Below are positions 36,875-45,540 of a stretch of DNA of 64,000 nucleotides, in pieces. This DNA comes from Affinundibacterium nitidum (GTDB lineage Bacteria; Pseudomonadota; Gammaproteobacteria; Burkholderiales; Burkholderiaceae_D): positions 1,630,545-1,694,544 of the forward strand of contig NZ_JACOFZ010000001.1 of NCBI RefSeq assembly GCF_014284155.1, read 5' to 3'. The position numbers were made by a program, and so were the translations under genes. The notes beneath the pieces were generated by a model. It searched no databases, was not told the origin of the DNA, and saw only the letters and a list, made by a program, of their open reading frames with translations. Each line of letters begins with the position of its first letter. The first letter of the stretch is position 1.

Positions 36875-38467
36875 ATGAAAAAAGTGACTCAAATCTTGAT
36901 CGTCGGTGGCGGTACTGCGGGTTGGCTGACTGCGGCTTTTTTGGCAAAACATTTAGCCAGCCATCGGGATTTCGGCATACAAATTCGTTTAGTCGAGTCC
37001 CCAGAAATCGGCATCATCGGTGTTGGTGAAGGCAGCTTTCCATCGATCCGCGGCACGCTTGCAGCCATTGGCATCGACGAAGCACGATTCATTCGCGAAT
37101 GTCATGCGACTTTTAAGCAAGGGATACGTTTTGATCATTGGGTTCGACCGGCACAAAGCAGTGGCGCGCCGCACTACTTTCACCCATTTAGCCAACCAAG
37201 CCAACGCACTGGGACACCCGAACTTTTACCTTACTGGTTACACGGCTTAGCTGGAAAAGATGTGCCATTTGCGCAAGCAGTCAGCATGCAGAAGTTGATC
37301 GCTGACCAAGGGAGAGCGCCAAAACGCGCTAGGGATAACGACTATCTTGGCCCTATGAATTACGCCTATCACTTTGATGCCGGACGCTTTGCAACGCTGT
37401 TGGCTGAGCACGCGAAATCGCTTGGCGTCAAACATTTGCTAGGTAACGTGGATCAGGTCCGCTTAAGTGAAGATGGCAGCATTGGATCTGTTCATACCGA
37501 AGAACATGGCGCTCTGCAGGCCGATTTATATATCGACTGTACAGGCTTTCGCGCACGTCTGATTGGTGAGACTTTGCAATCAAATTTCAAGAGTGTGAGC
37601 GAGGTACTTTTTGTCGATCGCGCACTTGCAGTGCAAGTGCCCTATGCCGCCCCGCAAACTGCGATCCCTTCTTACACGATCTCGACTGCACACGAGTCGG
37701 GCTGGACCTGGGATATTGGGCTGCAAAGTCGACGTGGAATCGGCTATGTGTATTCAAGTCGACACAGCAGCGATGAGCGTGCAGAACAAATTCTACGGCA
37801 GTATGTGGGTTCAGCAATGGCAGATCTTCAACCTCGAAAACTAGATCTAAAGTTGGGCTACCGTCCGCAAGCGTGGGTCAAGAATTGCGTGGCAGTTGGG
37901 CTTTCAGGTGGCTTCCTCGAGCCACTTGAATCGTCCGGCGTTGGTTTAATCGAAACCGCAGCATACTTGCTTGCCTATTTATTTCCATTTGATGGTGAAT
38001 TGGAAGCAAGTGCTAAACATTTCAACCATTTAATGACGCAACGTTACGACAGGATTGTGGATTTCATTAAGCTGCATTATTGCCTTAGTCAACGGCAGGA
38101 CAGTGCCTTCTGGCGCGATAACACTGATGCAGCATCGATACCCTTATCCTTACGTGAAAAACTCGCCATGTGGCGCAGCCGTCCACCAAGCCGCCTCGAT
38201 TTCATCACCGACTTAGAAATGTATCCGCCATCGAGTTGGCAGTATGTTCTGTACGGTATGGAATACGCTACCAAGTTGCATCCGAGTGCCTTAGATGCCA
38301 ACAAACTGGTATTAGTCCAGCAAGAGTTTCAAAATATCGCGAACTTTTCACAACGAGCACTGAACGACCTTCCAGAACATCGCGCCTTAGTTGAGTATTA
38401 TTGCCAAAAAGGGCAAAATTCGTCGAATATCAAGAAAACGTTTTCATACGGTCAGCTAATGGCCTAG
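36875..38467 (+). CDS. flavin-dependent tryptophan halogenase family protein
   Basis: This is a 530-residue protein of the tryptophan halogenase family (PF04820-type, FAD monooxygenase fold). The FAD-binding motif is GGGTAGWL (11-18). Lys81 in ATFKQGI aligns with the catalytic lysine (Lys79) of PrnA. The halogenase motif WxWxIP is changed to WTWDIG (277-282), so proline is lost, and GFLEPLESSGVGLIE matches the active-site loop. Enzyme activity as a halogenase is therefore uncertain; no dedicated flavin reductase gene is adjacent. The gene is divergent from the TonB receptor, shares its operator pair, and is followed by lacI. Similar genes are known next to TonB receptors in Xanthomonas and Caulobacter without proven function. 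Confidence 0.85.
   Translation: MKKVTQILIVGGGTAGWLTAAFLAKHLASHRDFGIQIRLVESPEIGIIGVGEGSFPSIRGTLAAIGIDEARFIRECHATFKQGIRFDHWVRPAQSSGAPHYFHPFSQPSQRTGTPELLPYWLHGLAGKDVPFAQAVSMQKLIADQGRAPKRARDNDYLGPMNYAYHFDAGRFATLLAEHAKSLGVKHLLGNVDQVRLSEDGSIGSVHTEEHGALQADLYIDCTGFRARLIGETLQSNFKSVSEVLFVDRALAVQVPYAAPQTAIPSYTISTAHESGWTWDIGLQSRRGIGYVYSSRHSSDERAEQILRQYVGSAMADLQPRKLDLKLGYRPQAWVKNCVAVGLSGGFLEPLESSGVGLIETAAYLLAYLFPFDGELEASAKHFNHLMTQRYDRIVDFIKLHYCLSQRQDSAFWRDNTDAASIPLSLREKLAMWRSRPPSRLDFITDLEMYPPSSWQYVLYGMEYATKLHPSALDANKLVLVQQEFQNIANFSQRALNDLPEHRALVEYYCQKGQNSSNIKKTFSYGQLMA
38434..38447. promoter_or_regulatory. LacI-family operator, copy 3, inside the halogenase 3' end
   Basis: GAAAACGTTTTCAT occurs within the last codons of the halogenase gene, 220 bp before lacI. 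The 12-bp core is identical to copies 1 and 2. It may serve as an auxiliary operator for looping or for lacI autoregulation. The coding constraint makes an exact match by chance unlikely but not impossible. Confidence 0.6.
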
Positions 38468-38624
38468 CACAGCACTTTCGCGACCTTGAGTTGAGACCCC
38501 ATCGCCAATCTGACATGTGATTTTCAATTCTTTTAGCAAGAGACTACAAAGTCACGAAAAGTCAGTAAAACGATTGAAATTTGTCCTTGTAAATTATGCT
38601 ATTCTTCCCAGCGTAGAGCACATT

Positions 38625-38638
38625 TGAAAAGCTTTTCA
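38625..38638. promoter_or_regulatory. variant LacI-family operator before lacI
   Basis: TGAAAAGCTTTTCA is a perfect 14-bp palindrome that differs from the other copies only in the two central bases (GC in place of CG). It lies 28 bp before the lacI start codon and fits autoregulation. Confidence 0.6.
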
Positions 38639-38666
38639 TCATTATTTTGATCAAGAAGGTACCCAC

Positions 38667-39686
38667 TTGAGCGAGCAGTCACCGAACGACACCCCAACCA
38701 CCCTTATCGACGTAGCCCGATTAGCAGGCGTGTCGCCGAGCACGGTATCGCGGATTTTGAATGGCACAGCGAAAGTATCAGACGATAAGCGTCAAGCGGT
38801 GATGGATGCCATCGCCCGTATGAACTTCGCCCCCAACCCCATGGCACAAAGTCTAAAACGTGGAAGGTCGATGACCATCGGGATCGTTGTACAGGATATT
38901 TCGAGTCCGTTTTTTGACGAAACTTTGCACGGTGTTGATGAAGCTTTGAAAGGTACGGGTTATGCATCGGTGATCGTCAGTGGTCACTGGAATGCGGCGG
39001 AAGAAATTGAGCGTATCCGTTTGCTGTTAGCACGTAAGGTCGACGGTATCATTTTGCTCTCAGGTCGCATTACAGATGAATCAGTACTGCAGTTTTCGCA
39101 GCATCGCCCTATCGTCTCAACTGGACGGGCGATACAAACACAACGCGCTCTCGGCTTTAAACTCGACAATGAACACGGTGGCTGGTTGGCTGTACGTCAT
39201 TTAATCGAACTGGGTCATCGACGCATTGCCTTTATCACTGGCCCCGCCAACAACTGCGACGCCGATGAACGTTTAGCTGGCTACAAACGTGCTTTGCAAG
39301 AAGCTGATATCGCGTATGACCCCAAGATTGTAGTGGAAGGTGACTTCCATGAAAGTAGCGGTATGCGCGCGATCAATCATTTGTTCGACACGCAGCAACA
39401 ATTCACAGCCGTTTGCGCGGCCAATGATTTGAGCGCCTACGGTGCGCGCTTGAGCCTGTATCGCAAAGGCATACGCGTGCCCGAAGATATTTCCTTAGTC
39501 GGTTTCGATGATTTACCTGGATCCTCTTACACGACTCCACCACTCACTACAATTCGCCAGCCGCTGTACGACATCGGACGCATCGCTACCAATTCGCTCT
39601 TACATTTGATCAACGGCGAGATAGTAGAAACCAGTATTCCGCCTCTGGAACTGATCGTCCGTGAGACGACACGTAGAATACGTTAA
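38667..39686 (+). CDS. LacI-family transcriptional regulator
   Basis: This is a 339-residue LacI/GalR regulator with an N-terminal HTH (about 10-35, TLIDVARLAGVSPSTVSRIL), a hinge helix (NPMAQSLKRG) and a periplasmic-binding-protein-like sugar-sensing domain (from MTIGIVVQDISSPFF). The start is TTG at 38667 with AAGGT 6 nt upstream. It is the probable repressor of the flanking carbohydrate locus because its expected operator type occurs in four places around it. The inducer is inferred to be a product of the imported glycoside. The gene follows the halogenase on the same strand, with a gap of about 200 bp. Confidence 0.92.
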   Translation: MSEQSPNDTPTTLIDVARLAGVSPSTVSRILNGTAKVSDDKRQAVMDAIARMNFAPNPMAQSLKRGRSMTIGIVVQDISSPFFDETLHGVDEALKGTGYASVIVSGHWNAAEEIERIRLLLARKVDGIILLSGRITDESVLQFSQHRPIVSTGRAIQTQRALGFKLDNEHGGWLAVRHLIELGHRRIAFITGPANNCDADERLAGYKRALQEADIAYDPKIVVEGDFHESSGMRAINHLFDTQQQFTAVCAANDLSAYGARLSLYRKGIRVPEDISLVGFDDLPGSSYTTPPLTTIRQPLYDIGRIATNSLLHLINGEIVETSIPPLELIVRETTRRIR

Positions 39687-39715
39687 GATAGAGAAATGAT
39701 TGACACATGACTGTC

Positions 39716-39731
39716 TGTCTACAAGTAGACA
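39716..39731. promoter_or_regulatory. 16-bp palindrome upstream of the glutathione transferase gene
   Basis: TGTCTACAAGTAGACA has perfect 7-bp arms around AA, 30 bp before the ATG at 39762. A TTGACA (39700-39705) stands 10 bp upstream of it. It looks like an operator for a TetR- or GntR-type regulator, but none is encoded next to it. Confidence 0.45.
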
Positions 39732-39761
39732 ATTGATTCTTTATCCACGCGTTTTTTTACT

Positions 39762-40472
39762 ATGCCAAGCTTCTTATCCCTGAACGATTTCCCCATTACA
39801 CAAAAGTGGCCAGCCAAACATCCAGAACGTTTGCAGCTCTACTCTTTGGCCACTCCAAATGGTGTCAAAGCCTCCATCATGCTAGAAGAAATTGGCTTAG
39901 CATATGAAGCACATCTGGTGAGTTTTGAAGCCAATGATCAACTGTCGACAGAGTTTATTTCACTCAATCCCAATAACAAAATTCCCGCTATCATTGATCC
40001 CAATGGGCCGCAAGGAAAACCGCTGGCCCTCTTCGAATCTGGCGCCATCTTGATCTATCTCGCTGAAAAAAGCGGTCAACTGCTTTCCGCAGAGCCCGAG
40101 AAGCGTTACCAAACTCTACAGTGGTTGATGTTCCAAATGGGCGGTATTGGTCCAATGTTTGGGCAGCTCGGTTTCTTCCATAAATTTGCTGGGCGCGAAT
40201 ATGAAGACAAACGTCCACGTGATCGTTATGCAGCTGAATCAAAACGTTTACTCGGCGTCTTAGATCAACATTTAGCGCAACACGAATGGATGGTCGACGA
40301 CTACAGCATCGCCGATATCGCGATCTTCCCTTGGGTCAGAAATCTGATCGGTTTTTACGAGGCAGCGGAGCTCGTCAACATTGAGCAATTTCCGCACGTG
40401 ATCCGTGCACTTAATCAATTTCGACAAAGACCAGCAGTCATCGAAGGCTTACAAATTCCTCGTCGCGCATAA
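39762..40472 (+). CDS. glutathione S-transferase, Nu-class (YfcG/YghU-like)
   Basis: This is a 236-residue GST with an N-terminal thioredoxin domain (about 25-110; LYSLATPNGVKASIMLEEIG, then NPNNKIPAIIDPNG and the glutathione-binding ESGAILIYLAEK) and an all-helical C-terminal domain (to about 230). The pattern, including an Asn rather than Tyr or Cys at the active-site start (TPNGVK), fits the Nu-class disulfide-bond reductases such as YfcG. It is a single gene with a palindromic site in front and converges on copA. Confidence 0.88.
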   Translation: MPSFLSLNDFPITQKWPAKHPERLQLYSLATPNGVKASIMLEEIGLAYEAHLVSFEANDQLSTEFISLNPNNKIPAIIDPNGPQGKPLALFESGAILIYLAEKSGQLLSAEPEKRYQTLQWLMFQMGGIGPMFGQLGFFHKFAGREYEDKRPRDRYAAESKRLLGVLDQHLAQHEWMVDDYSIADIAIFPWVRNLIGFYEAAELVNIEQFPHVIRALNQFRQRPAVIEGLQIPRRA

Positions 40473-40483
40473 TCAGCACAAAC

Positions 40484-40515
40484 ACCGAGCACCTTATTTA
40501 GGAGGCGTGCTCGGT
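40484..40515. terminator. inverted repeat at the gst/copA convergence
   Basis: ACCGAGCAC (40484-40492) and GTGCTCGGT (40507-40515) form a 9-bp stem that spans the copA stop codon. It is placed to end transcription from both sides, though there is no long U-run. Confidence 0.5.
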
Positions 40516-42899
40516 TTCCATCGACGCAATAAGAGTGCATTCGAAATCACACTCACACTCGACAAAGCCATCGCTGCGCCAGCGATCATCGGGTTCAAGT
40601 AACCCATTGCCGCTAAGGGAATTCCGATCAAATTATAAAAAAAGGCCCAACCCAAATTCTGCTGGATTTTGTGGTAGGTTTTCTGTGAAATCGCGATAGC
40701 CTCTGAGACCAAAGCCGGATCGCCGCGCATCAAAGTGATGCCTGCGGTATGCATAGCAACATCAGTTCCCGTCGCCATGGCGATACCCACATCGGCTGCC
40801 GCTAAAGCAGGTGCGTCGTTAATGCCATCACCCACCATTGCAACACAAGCTCCAGCTTGCTTTAATCGCAGCACAATCGCTGCTTTATCGGCGGGCAGAA
40901 CTTGTGCATACACTTCGGCGATACCCACAGCCTGCGCAGCTGCATTGGCACTGCCTTGATTATCACCGCTGATCAAAACCACCTTCACACCAATACTTTG
41001 GAGTTGCGCGACCGCGTTGGCCGCTTGTGCTTTGATCTGATCACCAAAAGCCACTATGCCACACAACTGCGGCGTTCCATTCTGATCTTGACGTGCCAGA
41101 TACGAGAATGTATGACCTAGTCTTTCTTCGCTGCTGGCGATGTGTGCCATCTCGGCGATATCAAGTCCCAAATTTTGCATCCATTTGCCATTGCCAAAAC
41201 AAATGGACATGCCATCAACGATGGCTTGCACGCCCAAACCAGGTATTGCTTTAGCATCGGTTGCTACAGGCAAACCCACGTGTTGTGCTGCACTCGCCTG
41301 CATTACCGCTTTCGCTAAAGGATGATCACTATACTGCTGAACTGCGGCCGCCCAACTCAATAGCTCTGTTTCGCTAGCTTGCCAATGAGGATGCGTATGA
41401 ATAGCGGTGACTGTCGGCTTACCTTCGGTCAATGTGCCTGTTTTATCGAAGCATACGGTGTCGAGACGATGTGCAATTTCCAAAGCCTGCGCATCTTTAA
41501 TCAAAATACCGAATCTCGCTGCTACGCCGGTACCCACCATGATCGCCGTTGGTGTGGCCAATCCTAATGCGCAGGGACAGGCGATGACTTGCACTGCGAC
41601 AGCATTCAAAATCGCGTCTTGCCAATCGCCGGTGAGCAATCCCCAAGCAAGTAGAGTAAGTAGAGAAAGACCTAGTACAACGGGCACAAAAATGGCGCTG
41701 ATCTGATCAACCAAACGCTGAATCGGCGCTTTCACGGCTTGCGCGTCCTCTACCAATTTGATGATCTGCGATAGCATGCTGCGGGCGCCGAGCTCGGTGG
41801 CCTTGATCAACAACATGCCCTCACCATTCACCGCACCCGCAAACACTTTATCACCAGGCGCTTTAGACAAAGGCAAACTTTCTCCCGTCAATAAAGACTC
41901 GTCAACTTGACTTTGACCCTCGGCCACCTCGCCATCGACCGCAACCCGCGCACCAGGTCGAATCACAATTAACTCTCCAGTTTGTAGCTCGACCAATGGT
42001 ACTTCTTGTTCGCGCCCATCTCGTCTCACGATGGCGGAAGTCGGACGCAGGGCTTCGAGCGCTTTCAAGGCCGATACTGTTTGCAATTTCGCGCGCGCCT
42101 CCAACCACTTACCCAATAAAACTAGAGTGATCACCACCGCTGAGGATTCAAAATATAGATGTTGCATTCCCACCTCATGATGCTGACCATGCGCAAACAT
42201 CAGATACAGAGATAAACCATATGCAGAACTGGTGCCGATGGCGACCAACAAATCCATGTTGCCACTACCAGCTAATACGGCGCGATAAGCGGCTCGATAA
42301 AACCGCGCGCCAAGAAGAAATTGCACTGGTGTGGCCAAAGCCAGTTGCCAATAACTCGACAGCATCCAATCAAGGCCAAATGGGCTCAGCAACATCGGTG
42401 CCATTAAAGGCAAGCTTAAGGCCGCTGCTAAAATCACATGCCAGGGCCAGGCTTCTGTACGGCGATTTGCGGAAGTCACAAGCTCGGTCAGCAAGGTAGC
42501 GGGATACCCGGCCTTCTTACAAGCTTGCAAAAGAGTAGCGTAATCGGTACCAACCAACACTCGAACCTGTGCTCTCTCCGTGGCGAGATTGACGCTGACG
42601 TTCATCACGCTGGGGAGAGCCTTCAGAATTTTCTCAACCCGCCCAACGCAAGATGCACAAGTCATTTCACTAATAGCGAGGTCTATGCTAGTGGTGGGCA
42701 CTTGGTACCCTGCTTGCTCCACCGCTTGTACCAACGCGGCGATAGTCACATCGCCTTTCACACTTGCTTTCTCGCTTGCCAAATTCACACTAACCGCACT
42801 CACCCCTTCCACAGCTTGTAAGCGGCGTTCGACGCGCTGTACGCACGAGGCGCAGGTCATGCCTTCAATTGGCAGTGTTTGATGTCGTACTTGGCTCAT
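40494..42899 (-). CDS. copA: copper-exporting P1B-type ATPase
   Basis: This is an 801-residue Cu(+)-exporting ATPase of the inner membrane. Two N-terminal metal-binding domains carry CASC motifs (Cys16/19 and Cys81/84). The membrane site is CPC (441-443), the phosphorylated aspartate is Asp485 in DKTGT, and [10 protein letters not shown] closes the P domain. TGES (about 338-341) is the actuator loop. It is divergent from a small copper chaperone gene, as in cop/cue loci. No CueR/MerR-type gene is next to it. The candidate promoter lies at 42935-42962. Confidence 0.95.
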   Translation of the reverse strand: MSQVRHQTLPIEGMTCASCVQRVERRLQAVEGVSAVSVNLASEKASVKGDVTIAALVQAVEQAGYQVPTTSIDLAISEMTCASCVGRVEKILKALPSVMNVSVNLATERAQVRVLVGTDYATLLQACKKAGYPATLLTELVTSANRRTEAWPWHVILAAALSLPLMAPMLLSPFGLDWMLSSYWQLALATPVQFLLGARFYRAAYRAVLAGSGNMDLLVAIGTSSAYGLSLYLMFAHGQHHEVGMQHLYFESSAVVITLVLLGKWLEARAKLQTVSALKALEALRPTSAIVRRDGREQEVPLVELQTGELIVIRPGARVAVDGEVAEGQSQVDESLLTGESLPLSKAPGDKVFAGAVNGEGMLLIKATELGARSMLSQIIKLVEDAQAVKAPIQRLVDQISAIFVPVVLGLSLLTLLAWGLLTGDWQDAILNAVAVQVIACPCALGLATPTAIMVGTGVAARFGILIKDAQALEIAHRLDTVCFDKTGTLTEGKPTVTAIHTHPHWQASETELLSWAAAVQQYSDHPLAKAVMQASAAQHVGLPVATDAKAIPGLGVQAIVDGMSICFGNGKWMQNLGLDIAEMAHIASSEERLGHTFSYLARQDQNGTPQLCGIVAFGDQIKAQAANAVAQLQSIGVKVVLISGDNQGSANAAAQAVGIAEVYAQVLPADKAAIVLRLKQAGACVAMVGDGINDAPALAAADVGIAMATGTDVAMHTAGITLMRGDPALVSEAIAISQKTYHKIQQNLGWAFFYNLIGIPLAAMGYLNPMIAGAAMALSSVSVISNALLLRRWKPSTPPK

Positions 42900-42934
42900 C
42901 GATATTCAACGTGTATTGAGAATTAAGTAAGTGA

Positions 42935-42962
42935 ATCATACAGTGCCTCAGTACATGGTCAA
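42935..42962 (-). promoter_or_regulatory. candidate promoter of copA
   Basis: On the minus strand TTGACC (42962-42957) and TATGAT (42940-42935) stand 16 bp apart, 36 bp before the copA start. The spacer is not the 19-20 bp stretch of a CueR-type operator and no copper-regulator dyad is evident. The assignment is tentative. Confidence 0.4.
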
Positions 42963-43107
42963 GTTATGGCTTTGATATAGCGCAATCGCTTTAATGAATT
43001 TCGTTGCAAACTGCAATTTCGACGAAGCACTGTGCGCAGCGTCGTAATCAAGTACTACAATCTAGTTTTACAAACTTCAATCAACCGCATCATCAAAAGG
43101 AAATACT

Positions 43108-43308
43108 ATGCCCGTTTTTCAAATTGCCGATATGACTTGCAAACATTGTGAAGCCACGATTACCAAAACGGTCAAAGACATCGACGCTCAAGCGCAAGTG
43201 ATCATTGATCTAGCTGCGCATACGGCGAAAATCAAGAGCCAACACAATATTGATGTGATCGAAAAAGCAATCAGCGACGCTGGGTTCACGCCGGTACGCC
43301 AAGCCTAA
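43108..43308 (+). CDS. copZ: copper chaperone, heavy-metal-associated domain
   Basis: This is a 66-residue single HMA domain with the copper-binding motif MTCKHC (Cys11, Cys14). It probably hands Cu(+) to the divergent CopA ATPase. AAGGAAA stands 5 nt before the ATG. The symbol copZ is given by family and context; the protein could equally serve as a general metallochaperone. Confidence 0.85.
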   Translation: MPVFQIADMTCKHCEATITKTVKDIDAQAQVIIDLAAHTAKIKSQHNIDVIEKAISDAGFTPVRQA

Positions 43309-43493
43309 AGGAAAAACGGAGATTTAATTGTCGTAAATTTAATGAAGCTCTACTTAATCGATCTTGAGATTAAAAGAAGCTACTTTTTCCTACTGGCAAT
43401 TAAATGAAAAGCTGATATTCTCCACGCGATACGCTTAGCTATGTGCTCACATGCGATGCGTCTTTCTAGTTCCGTAAGAAAAGCGAGCTTTCA

Positions 43494-44354
43494 GTGTTAA
43501 TCGTCGTCGGCATACTTATCGTTTTGTTTGCAGTTTTTGGTGGCTTTGCTATCGATGGCGGACATCTCGCAGCACTATTCCAACCGGTAGAATTATTCAT
43601 GATTGCAGGTGCCGCTATTGGCGCCTTCATGATTGGGAACGATAAAGAGAGCATACTCACTACGCTCAAAGCCTTCCCCTCGATTTTCAAGAGCCACAAC
43701 CGTAGCAAAGTTCTATATTTGGACTTGATTACGCTGCTGTACGAATTACTCACCAAAATTCGCAAAGAGGGTTTGATGTCGATTGAAGATGACATCGAAA
43801 ACATTTATGAAAGCCCCGTTTTCAGTAAGTATCCCGAGGTTTTAGAAGATAGTCATTTGATGGAATTCTTGACCGATTATTTACGCTTAATGGTCTCAGG
43901 GAATGTCGACTCCTACCAGATTGAAAACTTGATGGATGTTGAACTAGAAGCCCACCACACCGACGAAGACTTACCGATCCAAGTGATCTCCAAAATGGCT
44001 GATGGCTTACCTGCATTTGGCATTGTTGCTGCCGTGATGGGTGTAGTACATACGATGGAATCGGTGGGTATTCCGCCAAATGAACTTGGAATCTTGATTG
44101 CTAAGGCCTTGGTCGGAACCTTTCTTGGGATTTTGATTTCTTACGGTTTTATTGGTCCCGTCGCAGCGCGATTAGAGCAAAAACTCAGCATCAATATGAT
44201 GGCCTATCAATGTATCAAGGTTACGATCATCGCCAGTCTAAACGGTTATTCACCGCCGATTGCCTGTGAGTTCGGACGTAAAGCCTTAAGCTCACGCACA
44301 CGGCCTAGTTTCCGCGAATTGGAATATCACATCAAACAAGCCAAAGGTAAATGA
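43494..44354 (+). CDS. motA: flagellar motor stator protein MotA, no motB adjacent
   Basis: This is a 286-residue MotA, the inner-membrane stator subunit that uses the proton gradient to turn the flagellar rotor. It has four membrane segments (about 2-22, 30-50, 170-190 and 200-222) and the large cytoplasmic loop. The residues that contact FliG in E. coli are kept: Arg90 in TKIRKEG and Glu98 in SIEDDIE. LPAFGIVAAVMGVVH and NGYSPPIA carry the conserved prolines. The start is GTG at 43494 (MLIVVGIL), and no better ATG exists. No motB follows; the next gene, lrgB, is convergent 20 bp away, so the usual motAB pairing is broken here. Confidence 0.9.
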   Translation: MLIVVGILIVLFAVFGGFAIDGGHLAALFQPVELFMIAGAAIGAFMIGNDKESILTTLKAFPSIFKSHNRSKVLYLDLITLLYELLTKIRKEGLMSIEDDIENIYESPVFSKYPEVLEDSHLMEFLTDYLRLMVSGNVDSYQIENLMDVELEAHHTDEDLPIQVISKMADGLPAFGIVAAVMGVVHTMESVGIPPNELGILIAKALVGTFLGILISYGFIGPVAARLEQKLSINMMAYQCIKVTIIASLNGYSPPIACEFGRKALSSRTRPSFRELEYHIKQAKGK

Positions 44355-44374
44355 GCACCTCGCTCACGACTATC

Positions 44375-45097
44375 TCACGAATAAAATAGGCGCAGCAAGA
44401 TCGGCACCAGTAGTGGCGTTAAGATCGCTGTCATAATGCCATTCAAACCCATCCCGAGGCCAGCGTAGCTACCCATGGTCGAACTCATCTGAAACGCTCT
44501 TGCCGTGCCAATACCATGCGCTGACACGCCTAAGGCAAACCCACGCACTTCCGTATTAGTTACGCCAATACGATTAAATACAAAACGTCCCACCATCGCG
44601 CCGATAATGCCCGTGGTGATCACTACTACCGCACTCACAGAAGGGATGCCACCGAGCTTCTCGGCGATCGCCATCGCGATCGGTGTGGTTGCCGATTTCG
44701 GCCCCATGGCAATCGCCAATTCACGCGAACCATGCATCAAAGCGGTAATGCTAAATGCAGACACAATACTTGTTACAGAACCTAAGACGAGACTGATCCC
44801 TAAGGGCAGCAGTACGCGCCGCAAACGATCAACTTGTTTAGCTAAGGGGATTGCCATCGCCACGGTCGCTGGACCCAAAAGAAAATGGATAAGCTGCGCG
44901 CCAGAAAAATAGTCGGCGTAAGTCATCTGAGAGAAATGCAGGACACAAACTATCATCGCCACGGCCAACACGACGGGATTCACCAGGGGGTTAAATTGAA
45001 AACGTTTGGCGATGGCGAGCGCGATGAAATACGTTACTAGCGTTAAAATCACGCTAAACAAAGGCGTTTGTAAGAAGCGATTCAGCAAATCAAGCAT
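44375..45097 (-). CDS. lrgB: LrgB/CidB family membrane protein
   Basis: This is a 240-residue membrane protein with about seven membrane segments, LrgB/CidB (YohK) family. Typical motifs are LGPATVAMAIPLAKQ, ALGPKSATTPIA-like MGPKSATTPIAMAI, and the C-terminal ARAFQMSSTMGSYAGLGMGLNG. With LrgA it forms a pair long discussed as antiholin-like and now linked to pyruvate or related metabolite transport. It overlaps lrgA by 8 bp (translation coupled). Confidence 0.9.
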   Translation of the reverse strand: MLDLLNRFLQTPLFSVILTLVTYFIALAIAKRFQFNPLVNPVVLAVAMIVCVLHFSQMTYADYFSGAQLIHFLLGPATVAMAIPLAKQVDRLRRVLLPLGISLVLGSVTSIVSAFSITALMHGSRELAIAMGPKSATTPIAMAIAEKLGGIPSVSAVVVITTGIIGAMVGRFVFNRIGVTNTEVRGFALGVSAHGIGTARAFQMSSTMGSYAGLGMGLNGIMTAILTPLLVPILLRLFYS

Positions 45098-45479
45098 CGT
45101 TATCGCCTTCGGTATCTTGTTTCTGATCGGAAGCTGAATCGCTGCTGCGTTGCTGAAAGTACGCGAAGCTCAGTGCCGTCACGATCATCGTCAGCAAGGT
45201 GCTAACGACCATCGAGACCACGATGGCCAACCAATGATCACCGATCTGCGATACCGATACCATAATTCCCACACCAGCCGGAATAAACAGCAATGACAAA
45301 TGCTGCAGCATCGTCATTGCTGCATGTTCCAATTTAGCCAGCAGCCGAGGGAAAGCAATTAGCGTAAAAAAAAGAAGCATCATCCCGATCACTGGTCCTG
45401 GGATGGGCAGATCAAATAGACGCGTTACTGCCTCACCGATAAATTGGAAGACCAATAAAACAAGAAAGCAGAACAGCAT
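45090..45479 (-). CDS. lrgA: LrgA/CidA family membrane protein
   Basis: This is a 129-residue membrane protein with four membrane segments, CidA/LrgA family (PIPGPVIGMMLLF and LLFIPAGVGIMV are typical). The C-terminal tail is hydrophilic and acidic (SDQKQDTEGDND). The partner of LrgB; the two start and stop codons overlap. A solute-binding protein gene precedes it on the same strand with a gap of 61 bp, so the units may be co-transcribed. Confidence 0.88.
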   Translation of the reverse strand: MLFCFLVLLVFQFIGEAVTRLFDLPIPGPVIGMMLLFFTLIAFPRLLAKLEHAAMTMLQHLSLLFIPAGVGIMVSVSQIGDHWLAIVVSMVVSTLLTMIVTALSFAYFQQRSSDSASDQKQDTEGDNDA

Positions 45480-45540
45480 CTTTATCCTGTAAGGGATCTA
45501 GGTGAAATAGGGAAAAAAGGAGAACCGAGGTAAACAGGGA

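Noticed and set aside
42900-43107. CueR/MerR-type operator between copA and copZ
   Set aside because: No 19-20 bp spaced promoter with an internal dyad was found; only an ordinary 16-bp spaced candidate.
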